64,000 nucleotides of DNA from Whitmania pigra (Eukaryota; Annelida; Clitellata; Hirudinida; Haemopidae): positions 1-64,000 of the forward strand of contig JAJTWR010000132.1 in the NCBI GenBank assembly GCA_021613335.1. The letters are read 5' to 3'. The position numbers and the translations under genes were made by a program. This document shows positions 8,937 through 17,064 of this stretch, piece after piece. Within the stretch, counting starts at the first letter, position 1, and every line of letters begins with the position of its first letter. The notes under the pieces are model-generated. The model was given only the letters and a program-made list of their open reading frames with translations, did not search any database and had not been told where the DNA came from.

Positions 8937-9484
8937 CTTTCCTCCCCTTTAGATACCAATAAGCTATATAACTTATTTTTAGCTCGCATAAATTGAGTAC
9001 GCGAAGTATTTACCTTTATTTTTAAAATATGTGCAATTTCTTCGTGGTCGTAACCTTCAAACAAGTATAATGTTAAAATTACTCGGTAACCATCCGGCAA
9101 TTCGGACATGGCTTTCTTTATTTTTTCTACTTTAAATTGGATTTCGCCATCGTCAACCTCAAACTCTTCGGCCATTTCTATCTCTTCTAAGCTAATTATA
9201 TCCGCTTTACGCCTCCGCAAATAGCTGATCGATCGGTTTATTACAATCCGTTTCAGCCAAAGACCAAAAGTAGTTTCTTCTCTAAAATTGGTTATTCGAT
9301 TAAAAGCATCTAAGAAAGACTCTTGTAAAACGTCTTCGGCTTCTGCTCGATGGTTTACAATACGTAGCGCAACATTATACATAACCTTAGCATACAGCTT
9401 GTACAATTCAAACTGTGCCTTGCGGTTTCCTTTACAACACTCGGCCACTAAGGCAGCATTTTTGTCTACATAAGCTGTTTCCAA
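8933..9484 (-). CDS. ECF RNA polymerase sigma factor
   Basis: A 183-residue sigma-70 family ECF factor. Region 2 contains LYKLYAKVMYNVALRIVNHRAEAEDVLQESFLDAFN (residues ~27-62; the DVLQESFL core is the RNA polymerase contact) followed by LWLKRIVINRSISYLRRR. Region 4 has the helix-turn-helix LPDGYRVILTLYLFEGYDHEEIAHIL, ending in the ...TSRTQFMRAKNKL recognition helix. Stop and start codons overlap with the downstream anti-sigma gene, implying coupled translation. An ECF-type promoter is visible directly upstream, consistent with autoregulation. Confidence 0.93.
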   Translation of the reverse strand: METAYVDKNAALVAECCKGNRKAQFELYKLYAKVMYNVALRIVNHRAEAEDVLQESFLDAFNRITNFREETTFGLWLKRIVINRSISYLRRRKADIISLEEIEMAEEFEVDDGEIQFKVEKIKKAMSELPDGYRVILTLYLFEGYDHEEIAHILKIKVNTSRTQFMRAKNKLYSLLVSKGEER

Positions 9485-9506
9485 TTTTCTTAAAACATTC
9501 TGTCAA

Positions 9507-9535
9507 TAAGATGAAAAAAAAAATTAAACGTTGCA
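9507..9535 (-). promoter_or_regulatory. putative ECF-type promoter of the sigma operon
   Basis: On the minus strand, TGCAAC, then 16 bases (GTTTAA and a T-run), then CATCTTA lies 23 bases before the sigma gene start. A GCAAC-type -35 followed by a CGTC/CATC-like -10 is the form I associate with autoregulated ECF promoters in Bacteroidota. Without a transcript start this is a pattern match only. Confidence 0.4.
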
Positions 9536-9647
9536 TAAACGGCAAAAAAAATCAAAAAAAATCCAATTCTTTTAAAAAAGATTAAAAATAGCCTTAGCCA
9601 AAAATTTGAGCTTTGAAAAAAGTTGCTTTTCCAAAAAAATTCAGCTC

Positions 9648-9665
9648 TTAAAAAGATCTTTTTAA
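9648..9665. other. 18-bp perfect palindrome downstream of radA
   Basis: TTAAAAAGATCTTTTTAA is perfectly self-complementary and lies 25 bases after the radA stop codon, in an A/T-rich gap. The short GATC centre and flanking A/T runs could allow an RNA hairpin with a U-run, or a protein dyad site. Function unknown. Confidence 0.35.
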
Positions 9666-9689
9666 AACGACTTGGTTTTGCCGCTGAAT

Positions 9690-11066
9690 TTAACCAAATA
9701 GCGTTGTAAAAACTTCTTCAATCTTACCAACAGGAATTACTTTAATTTTAAACTTACGGGCATCAATTCCTTTCAGGTTGTAAGCAGACACGAATATCTG
9801 TTCAAAACCAAGCTTTTCCGCTTCAGAAATTCTTTGCTCAATCCTGTTTACCGCCCTTATTTCGCCGGAAAGCCCTACCTCGGCGGCAAAGCATGTTTTT
9901 GAGCTTATGGGAATATCCTGATAAGAGGAAATGATTGCGGCAATAATCGAAAGGTCAATAGCCGGGTCTTCTACTTTGATCCCTCCGGCAATGTTTAAAA
10001 AAACATCTTTCAGGCTTAGCCTAAAATCGCATCTTTTTTCCAGCACGGCAAGCAGCATGTTCATCCGTCTGATATCAAAGCCTGTGGCAGAACGCTGCGG
10101 CATGCCGTAAGCAGAAACGCTTACCAGCGCTTGTGTTTCTATGAGCATGGGGCGGTTGCCTTCCAAAGTGGCTCCAATGGTAATGCCGCTTAGCTGTTCG
10201 TCTCGCTGAGACAGCAATATTTCGGAGGGATTGCTTACCTCTCTTAACCCGGAGTTATGCATGGCGTAAATACCGAGTTCTGCCGCTGCGCCAAAACGAT
10301 TTTTTATGGCCCGTAAAATACGGTAAATATGATGCCTGTCTCCCTCAAACTGTAAAACGGCATCAACCATATGCTCTAGTATTTTGGGCCCCGCAATAAC
10401 TCCGTCTTTGGTAATATGCCCAATTAAAAAAACGGGCGTGGCTGTTTCTTTGGCAAACTTTATAAGCTCTGCGGCGCATTCCCGCACTTGCGACACGCTG
10501 CCGGGCGTACTGTCTATACATGCGGAATGCAAAGTTTGGATAGAATCGATAATCAGCACATCGGGCTCAAGCAGTTCTAATTGTTTAAATATATTTTGGG
10601 TAGAGGTTTCAGTAAGAATATAACAATCCGGATTGGGGCTGTTCTTTATCCGCTCGGCCCGCATTTTAATTTGCTGATCGCTTTCTTCGCCAGATACATA
10701 CAGCACTTTTTTGTGGCGAAAATTAAGCGCCACCTGTAACAGCAAGGTAGATTTACCAATGCCGGGTTCTCCGCCAATTAAGATAACGGAACCGGCAACC
10801 AATCCGCCGCCCAACACCCTGTCTAATTCTGCGTCTACAGTACTTATCCGTTCTTCAGTTGTACTCTCAATCTGAGCCAACCGGGCAGGCTTGCTAAGGG
10901 TTTTAATGCCTGCAGATGATTTCCAAGTTGGGATATTTGCACTTTTATTTTCAATTAATTCTTCCACAAAAGTGTTCCACTGCCGGCACGAAGGGCATTT
11001 GCCAAGCCATTTAGCAGATTCGTAACCACAACTTTGACAGAAATAAGTTGATTTATTTTTGGCCAA
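9690..11066 (-). CDS. radA: DNA repair protein RadA
   Basis: A 458-residue RadA/Sms, a RecA-family branch-migration ATPase that helps process recombination intermediates. It has the N-terminal zinc finger FCQSCGYESAKWLGKCPSC (residues 8-26), Walker A GGEPGIGKSTLLL (around 97), the RadA-specific KNRFGAA motif (around 257) and a C-terminal Lon-like domain (about 285-450). The length matches E. coli RadA (460). It sits 93 bases after the RNase E/G gene on the same strand. Confidence 0.96.
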   Translation of the reverse strand: MAKNKSTYFCQSCGYESAKWLGKCPSCRQWNTFVEELIENKSANIPTWKSSAGIKTLSKPARLAQIESTTEERISTVDAELDRVLGGGLVAGSVILIGGEPGIGKSTLLLQVALNFRHKKVLYVSGEESDQQIKMRAERIKNSPNPDCYILTETSTQNIFKQLELLEPDVLIIDSIQTLHSACIDSTPGSVSQVRECAAELIKFAKETATPVFLIGHITKDGVIAGPKILEHMVDAVLQFEGDRHHIYRILRAIKNRFGAAAELGIYAMHNSGLREVSNPSEILLSQRDEQLSGITIGATLEGNRPMLIETQALVSVSAYGMPQRSATGFDIRRMNMLLAVLEKRCDFRLSLKDVFLNIAGGIKVEDPAIDLSIIAAIISSYQDIPISSKTCFAAEVGLSGEIRAVNRIEQRISEAEKLGFEQIFVSAYNLKGIDARKFKIKVIPVGKIEEVFTTLFG

Positions 11067-11158
11067 AATTTTAGATTATTTATAGAAACCCGGCGGTAAT
11101 TCTAAAAAAGGATTAACAACCGGTTCAAATATCGCAATTTGCCCGTCTAAAAGCGATA

Positions 11159-12709
11159 TTAAAGTTTAATTTCCTCGTCTTTTGAAGAAAAGAAATGAAA
11201 TTCGGTTAAATGATAAGACGGCTCTGCTTTTACCTTAATAAACTGACCAAACTTTAAAAACCATTTCCAACGCAACGAGAATAAACCCTTTTTAATAAAG
11301 GCTTCTATGTATGGATGCACGCAAAGAATTATGTTTTTTTCGTTTTGCTCATTCAAAATATAATTCATATTGCTTTCTATATCATCCATCAAAACAATAC
11401 TTGCTTTAATTTCTCCTGTCCCGTCGCAAGCAGGGCATTTTTCTCCCGTGATGATGTTCATTTCCGGCCTTACCCGCTGCCGGGTTATCTGTACTAAGCC
11501 AAATTTACTTGGCGGTAAGATGGTGTGCTTAGCCCGATCGCGAAGCATCATTTCACGCAAATGCTCAAACAACAACTTTTTGTTGGCTGATTTAGGCATA
11601 TCTATAAAATCAATCACCACAATACCCCCCATATCTCTCAGTCTTAATTGACGGGCAATTTCGCTGGCCGCTTCTTTATTTACTTGAAGCACATTTTCTT
11701 CCTGATTTTCTTTATTGGCTGTTCTGTTTCCGCTGTTAACGTCAATTACATGCAAAGCTTCGGTGTGTTCAATCACCAAATAAGCCCCTCCGGCAAGGGT
11801 TACCGTTTTGCCGAAAGCGTTTTTTATTTGCTTCTCTATTCCAAAGTGCTCAAAAATAGGTTCGCGATATTTATAGAGTTTTACTATCTTCTCCAATTCA
11901 GGCGATATACCCCGAACGTAAGATTTAATGCTTTCGAATAAAGAGGCGTCGTTTACGTTTACGGTAGAAAAATCCGGATTAAGAATATCTCTGATTAGGG
12001 TTGAGGTTCTATCCATTTCGCCCCAAACACGTTTAGAAGGCTCTGCATCGGAAAGTTTTTTAATAAAGTTTTTCCATTTGGACACACAATCCAACAAATC
12101 TTTCTGCAATTCGGCAACGCCCTTCCCCTCAGAAACAGTTCTAATAATAATTCCGAAATTTGCCGGCTTAATACTTTCTATAATCTTTTTTAAACGATTT
12201 CGTTCGGTATTGCTTTTAACCTTTTTGGAAATAGAAATAACATTGGAAAAAGGCACTAAAACGATGTGCCTTCCCGCTATTGAAATGTCTGAACTTAATC
12301 GCGGACCTTTAGTAGAAATTGGCTCTTTTGTAATTTGAACCGGAATTAAAAGATTTTTACTAACAATTTCTGTTATTTTACCAGCTTTGTCAATATCTTC
12401 TTCCAGCTTAAAACGATCTAATAAAGAGTCGTTAACCGTACTATTCCGCTTAATCTTAGTCAGCTTAATTAAAGACCGTACCTGCGGCCCCAGGTCTAAG
12501 TAATGTAAAAAAGCATCTTTTTCGTAACCAACATCCACAAACGCAGCGTTTAACCCGGGCATAATCTTTTTAATACGGCCTAAATAAATATCGCCCACTG
12601 CGTAATTACTGTTGTTATGTTCTTTGTGAAGCTCTACAAGTTGTCTGTCTTCAATTAAAGCTATGGTTATCCCTGTCGGAGTCGAATTTATTATTAATTC
12701 CTTTACCAA
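11159..12709 (-). CDS. ribonuclease E/G family protein
   Basis: A 516-residue RNase E/G endoribonuclease of RNase G length, lacking the long C-terminal scaffold of RNase E. It shows an N-terminal S1 RNA-binding insert (GDIYLGRIKKIMPGLNAAFV from residue 40), the catalytic motifs HVIDVNSGN (around 327) and GGIVVIDFIDM (around 362), and the Zn-link CPACDGTG (around 433). It cleaves single-stranded A/U-rich RNA in rRNA maturation and mRNA decay. In Bacteroidota it typically lies near HU, as here: HU, TPR protein, 29-aa ribosomal peptide and then this gene, all co-directional. Confidence 0.95.
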   Translation of the reverse strand: MVKELIINSTPTGITIALIEDRQLVELHKEHNNSNYAVGDIYLGRIKKIMPGLNAAFVDVGYEKDAFLHYLDLGPQVRSLIKLTKIKRNSTVNDSLLDRFKLEEDIDKAGKITEIVSKNLLIPVQITKEPISTKGPRLSSDISIAGRHIVLVPFSNVISISKKVKSNTERNRLKKIIESIKPANFGIIIRTVSEGKGVAELQKDLLDCVSKWKNFIKKLSDAEPSKRVWGEMDRTSTLIRDILNPDFSTVNVNDASLFESIKSYVRGISPELEKIVKLYKYREPIFEHFGIEKQIKNAFGKTVTLAGGAYLVIEHTEALHVIDVNSGNRTANKENQEENVLQVNKEAASEIARQLRLRDMGGIVVIDFIDMPKSANKKLLFEHLREMMLRDRAKHTILPPSKFGLVQITRQRVRPEMNIITGEKCPACDGTGEIKASIVLMDDIESNMNYILNEQNEKNIILCVHPYIEAFIKKGLFSLRWKWFLKFGQFIKVKAEPSYHLTEFHFFSSKDEEIKL

Positions 12710-12825
12710 AAGCTACAAATTTTAAGGCTAAATTAATGCCTTTATAACACCTGAACTAATTTATAACAAGCAAGCGCACATGTTTCATCATGCCGTACTT
12801 GCTTTATCTAAAAAAGTTTATTAAA

Positions 12826-12915
12826 TTACTTTTTCTTATGTCTGTTTTTTCTCAAACGTTTTTTACGTTTGTGCGTTGCCATTTTATGTCTTTTTCTTTT
12901 TTTACCGCTCGGCAT
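12826..12915 (-). CDS. 29-aa basic ribosomal peptide (AURKAIP1/COX24 type)
   Basis: A short minus-strand gene encoding 29 residues, beginning MPSGKKRKRHKMATHKRKK and ending RHKKK. Seventeen of the 29 residues are Lys or Arg and three more are His. This matches the AURKAIP1/COX24-domain peptides of Bacteroidota, which are related to the small ribosomal subunit protein bS22/mS38. It lies between the TPR gene and the RNase E/G gene on the same strand. The ORF is too short for standard length cut-offs, but composition and position make it convincing. Confidence 0.88.
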   Translation of the reverse strand: MPSGKKRKRHKMATHKRKKRLRKNRHKKK

Positions 12916-12941
12916 AATCTTATTTTTTTATTAACTGTTAA

Positions 12942-13802
12942 TTAATTTTTATTCTTTAGCTCGGCTACTTTTTTATCAATAAATGCTGTTAAAGCAGGGT
13001 TGGCAGCCATTTTTTTACTTTTTAAAAAAGCCTCTATCGCTTCTTGGTTTTTCCTTAAATTTTCATACGCAATGCCTAGATAAAAATAGGCTTCGGGGCT
13101 TGCTTTAATGTCTTTAATAATATCGGTAAAGCGTGTTACGGCTTTATCAAACTGCCTAGATTTGATCGCAAACAAACCCAAATTCATGTTGGCTATTAAA
13201 TTTTTAGGGTCCTTTTTAACAACCTCCAACAATATGGCAATACCTTGCATAGGCGCGCCCATTCCATTTACAATAGTTATTGCCAGCCCTGTTTTGGCTT
13301 CAATATTTGCAGAATCAATGGCCAACGCTTTGGTAAATGCCCGATTGGCTTTTTGCAACGCGAAAGGTTGTACCAAGGTGTCGGGCGTATTGTCGAAAGC
13401 TTTTAAAAATCTTTCTCCGGCAAGCAACCAGTTTTTTAAGGTAGGCTCTTGCTGCGCAACAACTTCAAGGTACAATGCGCTTGGAACAGCTTGTTCCACA
13501 TCGTTCCATTTTTGAGCCAACATTTTACCCTTTACGGTTTTATCTCCGCCTTTTGCAGCCCGGTAATCGGTTTCCAACAAAGTAATCTCTTTAACAAAAT
13601 TATTACCCGCCAGATTTTTTGCCCTCGCAGACGCCTGTTCAATCGTTAATTCAAAAACTTGCTTTTGTTGACCCGCAGAAAAGGTTTGTTTTTCCTCTTG
13701 TTTAGATTTAACTAAACCTTTGATATTTCTAGTAAACAAAAACCCGACCAACAGCGCCGTTACGCTAATGATGATAATTTGTTTTGATCGAGTATTAAAC
13801 AT
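12942..13802 (-). CDS. membrane-anchored TPR protein
   Basis: A 286-residue protein with one N-terminal membrane segment (about 9-24, IIISVTALLVGFLF) and a region of tetratricopeptide repeats from about residue 140 to 275. Examples are AFTKALAIDSANIEAKTGLA, ILLEVVKKDPKNLIANMNLG and SPEAYFYLGIAYENLRKNQEA. The TPR unit probably forms a protein-binding scaffold on the periplasmic side of the inner membrane. Its start lies 1 base after the HU gene stop, so the two are probably co-transcribed. Its partner is unknown. Confidence 0.85.
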   Translation of the reverse strand: MFNTRSKQIIIISVTALLVGFLFTRNIKGLVKSKQEEKQTFSAGQQKQVFELTIEQASARAKNLAGNNFVKEITLLETDYRAAKGGDKTVKGKMLAQKWNDVEQAVPSALYLEVVAQQEPTLKNWLLAGERFLKAFDNTPDTLVQPFALQKANRAFTKALAIDSANIEAKTGLAITIVNGMGAPMQGIAILLEVVKKDPKNLIANMNLGLFAIKSRQFDKAVTRFTDIIKDIKASPEAYFYLGIAYENLRKNQEAIEAFLKSKKMAANPALTAFIDKKVAELKNKN

Positions 13803-13803
13803 C

Positions 13804-14106
13804 TTAAGCCTTTGGTTTAGCTTTTTTAGAATTGCTTTTTACCTTATCAATAAAAACCTTTGCCGGCTTAAAGCTGGGAACAAAATGCTCCGGAATAATA
13901 ATTGCCGTGTTTTTAGAAATATTCCTAGCCGTTTTTTGAGCTCTTTTTTTAATAACAAAACTACCAAAACCCCTTACGTAAACATTCTCTCCGTTGATCA
14001 TGCTGTTTTTAATCACTTTAAAAAATGCTTCTACAGTTTCTTGAACGTCTACTTTCTCAATTCCTGTTTTCGATGATATTTCTGAAATAATATCTGCCTT
14101 AGTCAT
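13804..14106 (-). CDS. HU/IHF family DNA-binding protein
   Basis: A 100-residue nucleoid protein with the typical N-terminal dimerisation helices (TKADIISEISSKTGIEKVDVQETVEAF). The beta-arm region begins with VRGFGSFVIKKRAQKTARN (around residue 44) and carries IIPEHFVPSFKPAKVF. The lysine-rich end (KVKSNSKKAKPKA) extends slightly beyond the usual 90 residues. It bends DNA and compacts the nucleoid. A well-formed promoter is visible 70-100 bases upstream, and the TPR, ribosomal peptide and RNase E/G genes follow. Confidence 0.94.
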   Translation of the reverse strand: MTKADIISEISSKTGIEKVDVQETVEAFFKVIKNSMINGENVYVRGFGSFVIKKRAQKTARNISKNTAIIIPEHFVPSFKPAKVFIDKVKSNSKKAKPKA

Positions 14107-14177
14107 GATTTTAATAATTTAAATTGTTTAATTATGCTGTTTTGGGGTTGCAAAGCTATTGCTTTTTAGCGAGATAG

Positions 14178-14208
14178 CAAAATAGATTTGTATTTTATAT
14201 GATGCAAA
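14178..14208 (-). promoter_or_regulatory. Bacteroidota-type promoter of the HU gene
   Basis: On the minus strand TTTG (14205-14208), a 20-base spacer and TATTTTG (14178-14184) fit the -33/-7 pattern of Bacteroidota promoters (TTTG-N19/21-TAnnTTTG, here with one T fewer). It lies about 70 bases before the HU start codon. Confidence 0.5.
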
Positions 14209-14221
14209 GAGTTTTTTCTTT

Positions 14222-15154
14222 TTATACTCCAATTACCTCTTTCTTTTTTCGCTGTTTCATTCCTTTTGGAATAACGGCCAAAATTTCTTCACGAAAAGCA
14301 TTCAGCAATCTTTTTTTAACAAAGTTTTTGTGAGTAACCAAACTAATTTCGCGGACAGGTTCTGGCGAGCGAAAATAACGAACTTTGTTTAATTGTTTAG
14401 AACTTAAATCCTGTAAAGCAAGTTCGGGAAGTAAAGTAATTCCTTTGTTTATATCTACCATACGTATTAACGTTTCTATACTGCCTGTGTTGTATGCCAA
14501 AGAAGGCATGCGGTTATTTCTGGTAGAACGACAAATATTCAGCACCTGAGCTCGCATACAATGATCTTCGTTCATCAGCCATATATTTTCTTCTTGCAAA
14601 TCGTTCGCCTCTATAGCTTTCTTTTTATATAGTTTACTGTTTTTGCTAATGTAACTTACAAAGTTTTCATAAAACAACGGTTGTTCATCAATTTTATTCT
14701 CAAACAAAGGGGTGGCTAAAATGCCGCAATCTAGGTCTCCGATTTTTAAATGCTTAATAATATCGTCTGTAATGTATTCCCATATTGTTAGCTTAATATC
14801 GGGATATTTATCCAACATATTTGCAATAACCGCAGGCAAAAGATATGGCGCAATGGTGGGAATAATTCCTATTTTTAACTCTCCGCTTATTTCTGTTTTT
14901 TGGTTTTCAATAATTTCTTTAATCTTGCTGCTTTCTTGTATAACAATGCGGGCTTGCGCAATAATTTGCGAGCCTATTTCTGTTGGCACAACCGGCTGCT
15001 TACTACGATCGAAAAGCTTTACATTAAGCAACTCTTCGAGTTTTTGTACTTGCATACTTAAAGTTGGCTGGGTTACAAAGCATTTCTCGGCCGCGCTTAC
15101 AAAACTGCGATAGGCGTCTACTGCGATAATATATTCTAACTGCACTAAAGTCAT
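14222..15154 (-). CDS. oxyR: LysR-type peroxide sensor OxyR
   Basis: A 310-residue LysR-type regulator. The winged helix-turn-helix is at residues 1-60 (FVTQPTLSMQVQKLEELLNVKLF). The effector domain contains DHCMRAQVLNICRS near residue 200, matching the OxyR signature HCxRxQ(V/A)LxxC, whose two cysteines form a disulfide on reaction with hydrogen peroxide. This supports OxyR and not a generic LysR protein. It probably activates catalase, Dps or peroxiredoxin genes, none of which lie next to it. It is divergent from trmB across 215 bases, which may hold its own autoregulatory site. Confidence 0.93.
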   Translation of the reverse strand: MTLVQLEYIIAVDAYRSFVSAAEKCFVTQPTLSMQVQKLEELLNVKLFDRSKQPVVPTEIGSQIIAQARIVIQESSKIKEIIENQKTEISGELKIGIIPTIAPYLLPAVIANMLDKYPDIKLTIWEYITDDIIKHLKIGDLDCGILATPLFENKIDEQPLFYENFVSYISKNSKLYKKKAIEANDLQEENIWLMNEDHCMRAQVLNICRSTRNNRMPSLAYNTGSIETLIRMVDINKGITLLPELALQDLSSKQLNKVRYFRSPEPVREISLVTHKNFVKKRLLNAFREEILAVIPKGMKQRKKKEVIGV

Positions 15155-15369
15155 TATAATTAAAATTGATGATTTATTTCAAATCTATAATTTTTAACGA
15201 TATTTTTTTGTTTTCGAAAAAATTTAGGCTATATAAAATAAGTAAAAAACGGATTTTGGTTCTTTATTATCGCCAAAACGTCGTATTGAGTTCAAATAAC
15301 CCTTCTTAACTCTTCATGCAGCGGCTTATTTCATACCAACTTACTATTTTTGCAGGTAAATAACCAATT

Positions 15370-16020
15370 GTGGGTAAAAATAAATTAAGAAAGTTTTTAG
15401 AGATTAACACATTTTCAAATGTGTTCCAACTCGATCAAGGCAAACCTTTAAAAGGGGGGTGGGCAAAAACGTATTTTAAGAACAACAACCCGATTGTATT
15501 GGAATTGGCCTGCGGAAAAGGCGAATACACGGTAAATCTTGGCCGCATGTTTCCTGAAAAAAATTTTATCGGTTTAGACATTAAGGGAAATCGCCTTTGG
15601 CACGGCGCAAAAACGGCATTGGAAAACGACATGAAAAACGTGGCCTTTCTGCGCATAGCAATTGAAGACATTGCTCATTTCTTTGGAGAAAACGAGGTAA
15701 GTGAAATTTGGATTACCTTTGCCGATCCGCAGCCGCAAATTAGCAGAGTCCGCAAACGACTTACCCATCCTGAGTTTTTGGCTAAATACAAAACTTTTTT
15801 AAAACAAAGAGCCAAAATCAATCTTAAAACCGATAATGATAGCCTGTATGCGTTTACCAAAGAAGTAATTAGCAAATTAAACCTTGAAATACACAAAGAC
15901 ACCAATCATTTATATCAATCAGACCTGGTAGATGAAATATTGGCAATAAAAACGCATTACGAAAAATTTTATCTTAAAAACGACAAAAACATTAATTACA
16001 TTCAGTTTTCACTAAGCTAA
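15370..16020 (+). CDS. trmB: tRNA (guanine-N7-)-methyltransferase TrmB
   Basis: A 216-residue SAM-dependent enzyme making 7-methylguanosine at tRNA position 46. Motif I is visible in LELACGKGEYTVNLGRMFPE (around residue 43), with FIGLDIKGNRLWHGA and then WITFADPQPQ in place of the more common FPDPWPK; the DP is kept. Translation starts with GTG: the resulting MGKNKLRKF matches the usual start of Bacteroidota TrmB proteins. A TAnnTTTG-like box (TATTTTTG, 15346-15353) lies close before the start. It overlaps the next gene by one base (TAATG). Confidence 0.92.
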   Translation: MGKNKLRKFLEINTFSNVFQLDQGKPLKGGWAKTYFKNNNPIVLELACGKGEYTVNLGRMFPEKNFIGLDIKGNRLWHGAKTALENDMKNVAFLRIAIEDIAHFFGENEVSEIWITFADPQPQISRVRKRLTHPEFLAKYKTFLKQRAKINLKTDNDSLYAFTKEVISKLNLEIHKDTNHLYQSDLVDEILAIKTHYEKFYLKNDKNINYIQFSLS

Positions 16021-16343
16021 TGGATAATTTTTACGAACAAGTTTTTGAGATTGTACGATTGATTCCAAAAGGCAGGGTAAGCGCTTATGGAGCTATAGCC
16101 AAGGCTTTAGGCTCGGCAAAATCTTCAAGAATGGTTGATTATGCGCTGAGTATGGCCGGTTTTGCTTATCCTCCGGTTCCGGCCCATCGCGTGGTAAACA
16201 GTTGCGGATTATTAAGCGGTAAATTTCGTTTTAATCCGCCAACCTTAATGCAAGAGCTTTTAGAAAAAGAAGGCCTTACTGTTAAAAATGATAAAATAAA
16301 AAATTTTAAATTAGTATTTTGGAATCCGCTTGAAGAAATTTAG
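16020..16343 (+). CDS. alkyltransferase-like (ATL) protein, MGMT fold
   Basis: A 107-residue protein of the MGMT C-terminal domain family. It keeps the helix-turn-helix segment with the Tyr-Gly-Ala-Ile-Ala motif (RVSAYGAIAKALG) and the arginine finger region (KSSRMVDYALS). In place of the active-site PCHRV it has PAHRVVNSCG, so the alkyl-accepting cysteine is replaced by alanine. Such ATL proteins bind O6-alkylguanine without repairing it and hand the lesion to nucleotide excision repair. The start codon shares a base with the stop of trmB, implying coupled translation. Confidence 0.9.
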   Translation: MDNFYEQVFEIVRLIPKGRVSAYGAIAKALGSAKSSRMVDYALSMAGFAYPPVPAHRVVNSCGLLSGKFRFNPPTLMQELLEKEGLTVKNDKIKNFKLVFWNPLEEI

Positions 16344-16433
16344 ATAAAGCATCGCGCTACTTTGTTATCCTTTAGCGCTGACCGCCCGCCAACGGATTAA
16401 ACATTACAAACGCTTTGAATTAAGCAAAAAAGC

Positions 16434-17015
16434 ATGGAAACGCCGTCTTTTCAAACCCCTAATTTAAACCGCTGTCGCTGGTGTGGCACAAATCCTCTTT
16501 ACATAAAATACCATGATGAAGAATGGGGGAAATCTGTTTATGACGACAAAACACTTTTTGAGTTTCTGATTTTGGAAGGCGCCCAAGCCGGTTTAAGTTG
16601 GATTACCGTCTTGCTCAAACGCGAAAATTATCGAAAAGCATTTGCAAATTTTGAGGTAGAAAAGGTAGCCCGATATACCGAAGAAGATATAGAAAAGTTA
16701 ATGCGGAATAAAGGCATTATAAGAAACCGATTAAAGATTAACAGCGCCATAGCCAACGCCAAATTGTTTATAGAATTACAAAAGGAATATGGCTCTTTTT
16801 CAGACTATATTTGGCGTTTTATGCCTCATAAAAAACCCATTATCAATCATTTTAACGGAAATGGCGATGTGCCGACAAAAACAGCCCTTTCAGATAAGAT
16901 TGCCAAAAACATGAAAAAACGCGGGTTTAAATTTTTTGGTTCCGCCATTTGCTATGCCTATATGCAGGCAACGGGTATGGTTAACGACCATGAGATTGGA
17001 TGCCTTGCCAGATAA
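16434..17015 (+). CDS. tag: DNA-3-methyladenine glycosylase I
   Basis: A 193-residue TagI-type glycosylase that removes 3-methyladenine from alkylated DNA. It has the N-terminal zinc-ligand segment RCRWCG (residues 13-18) and the YHDEEWG motif. These are followed by the HhH-like substrate pocket EGAQAGLSWITVL and the C-terminal zinc-ligand end NDHEIGCLAR. Length and motifs match the family. It lies 90 bases after the ATL gene, forming a small alkylation-damage group. Confidence 0.95.
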   Translation: METPSFQTPNLNRCRWCGTNPLYIKYHDEEWGKSVYDDKTLFEFLILEGAQAGLSWITVLLKRENYRKAFANFEVEKVARYTEEDIEKLMRNKGIIRNRLKINSAIANAKLFIELQKEYGSFSDYIWRFMPHKKPIINHFNGNGDVPTKTALSDKIAKNMKKRGFKFFGSAICYAYMQATGMVNDHEIGCLAR

Positions 17016-17064
17016 CAACATAAGCGCAACAAGTTTTTTCCGGCATAAAAGGCCAACAACGCGT

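Noticed and set aside
11928..12338. 136-codon plus-strand open frame
   Set aside because: Antisense of the RNase E/G gene, whose motifs are clear; no start context or similarity.
15155..15369. Promoter with -7 box TATTTTTG before trmB
   Set aside because: The -7 box is exact, but no TTG at the proper distance upstream; mentioned only in the trmB entry.
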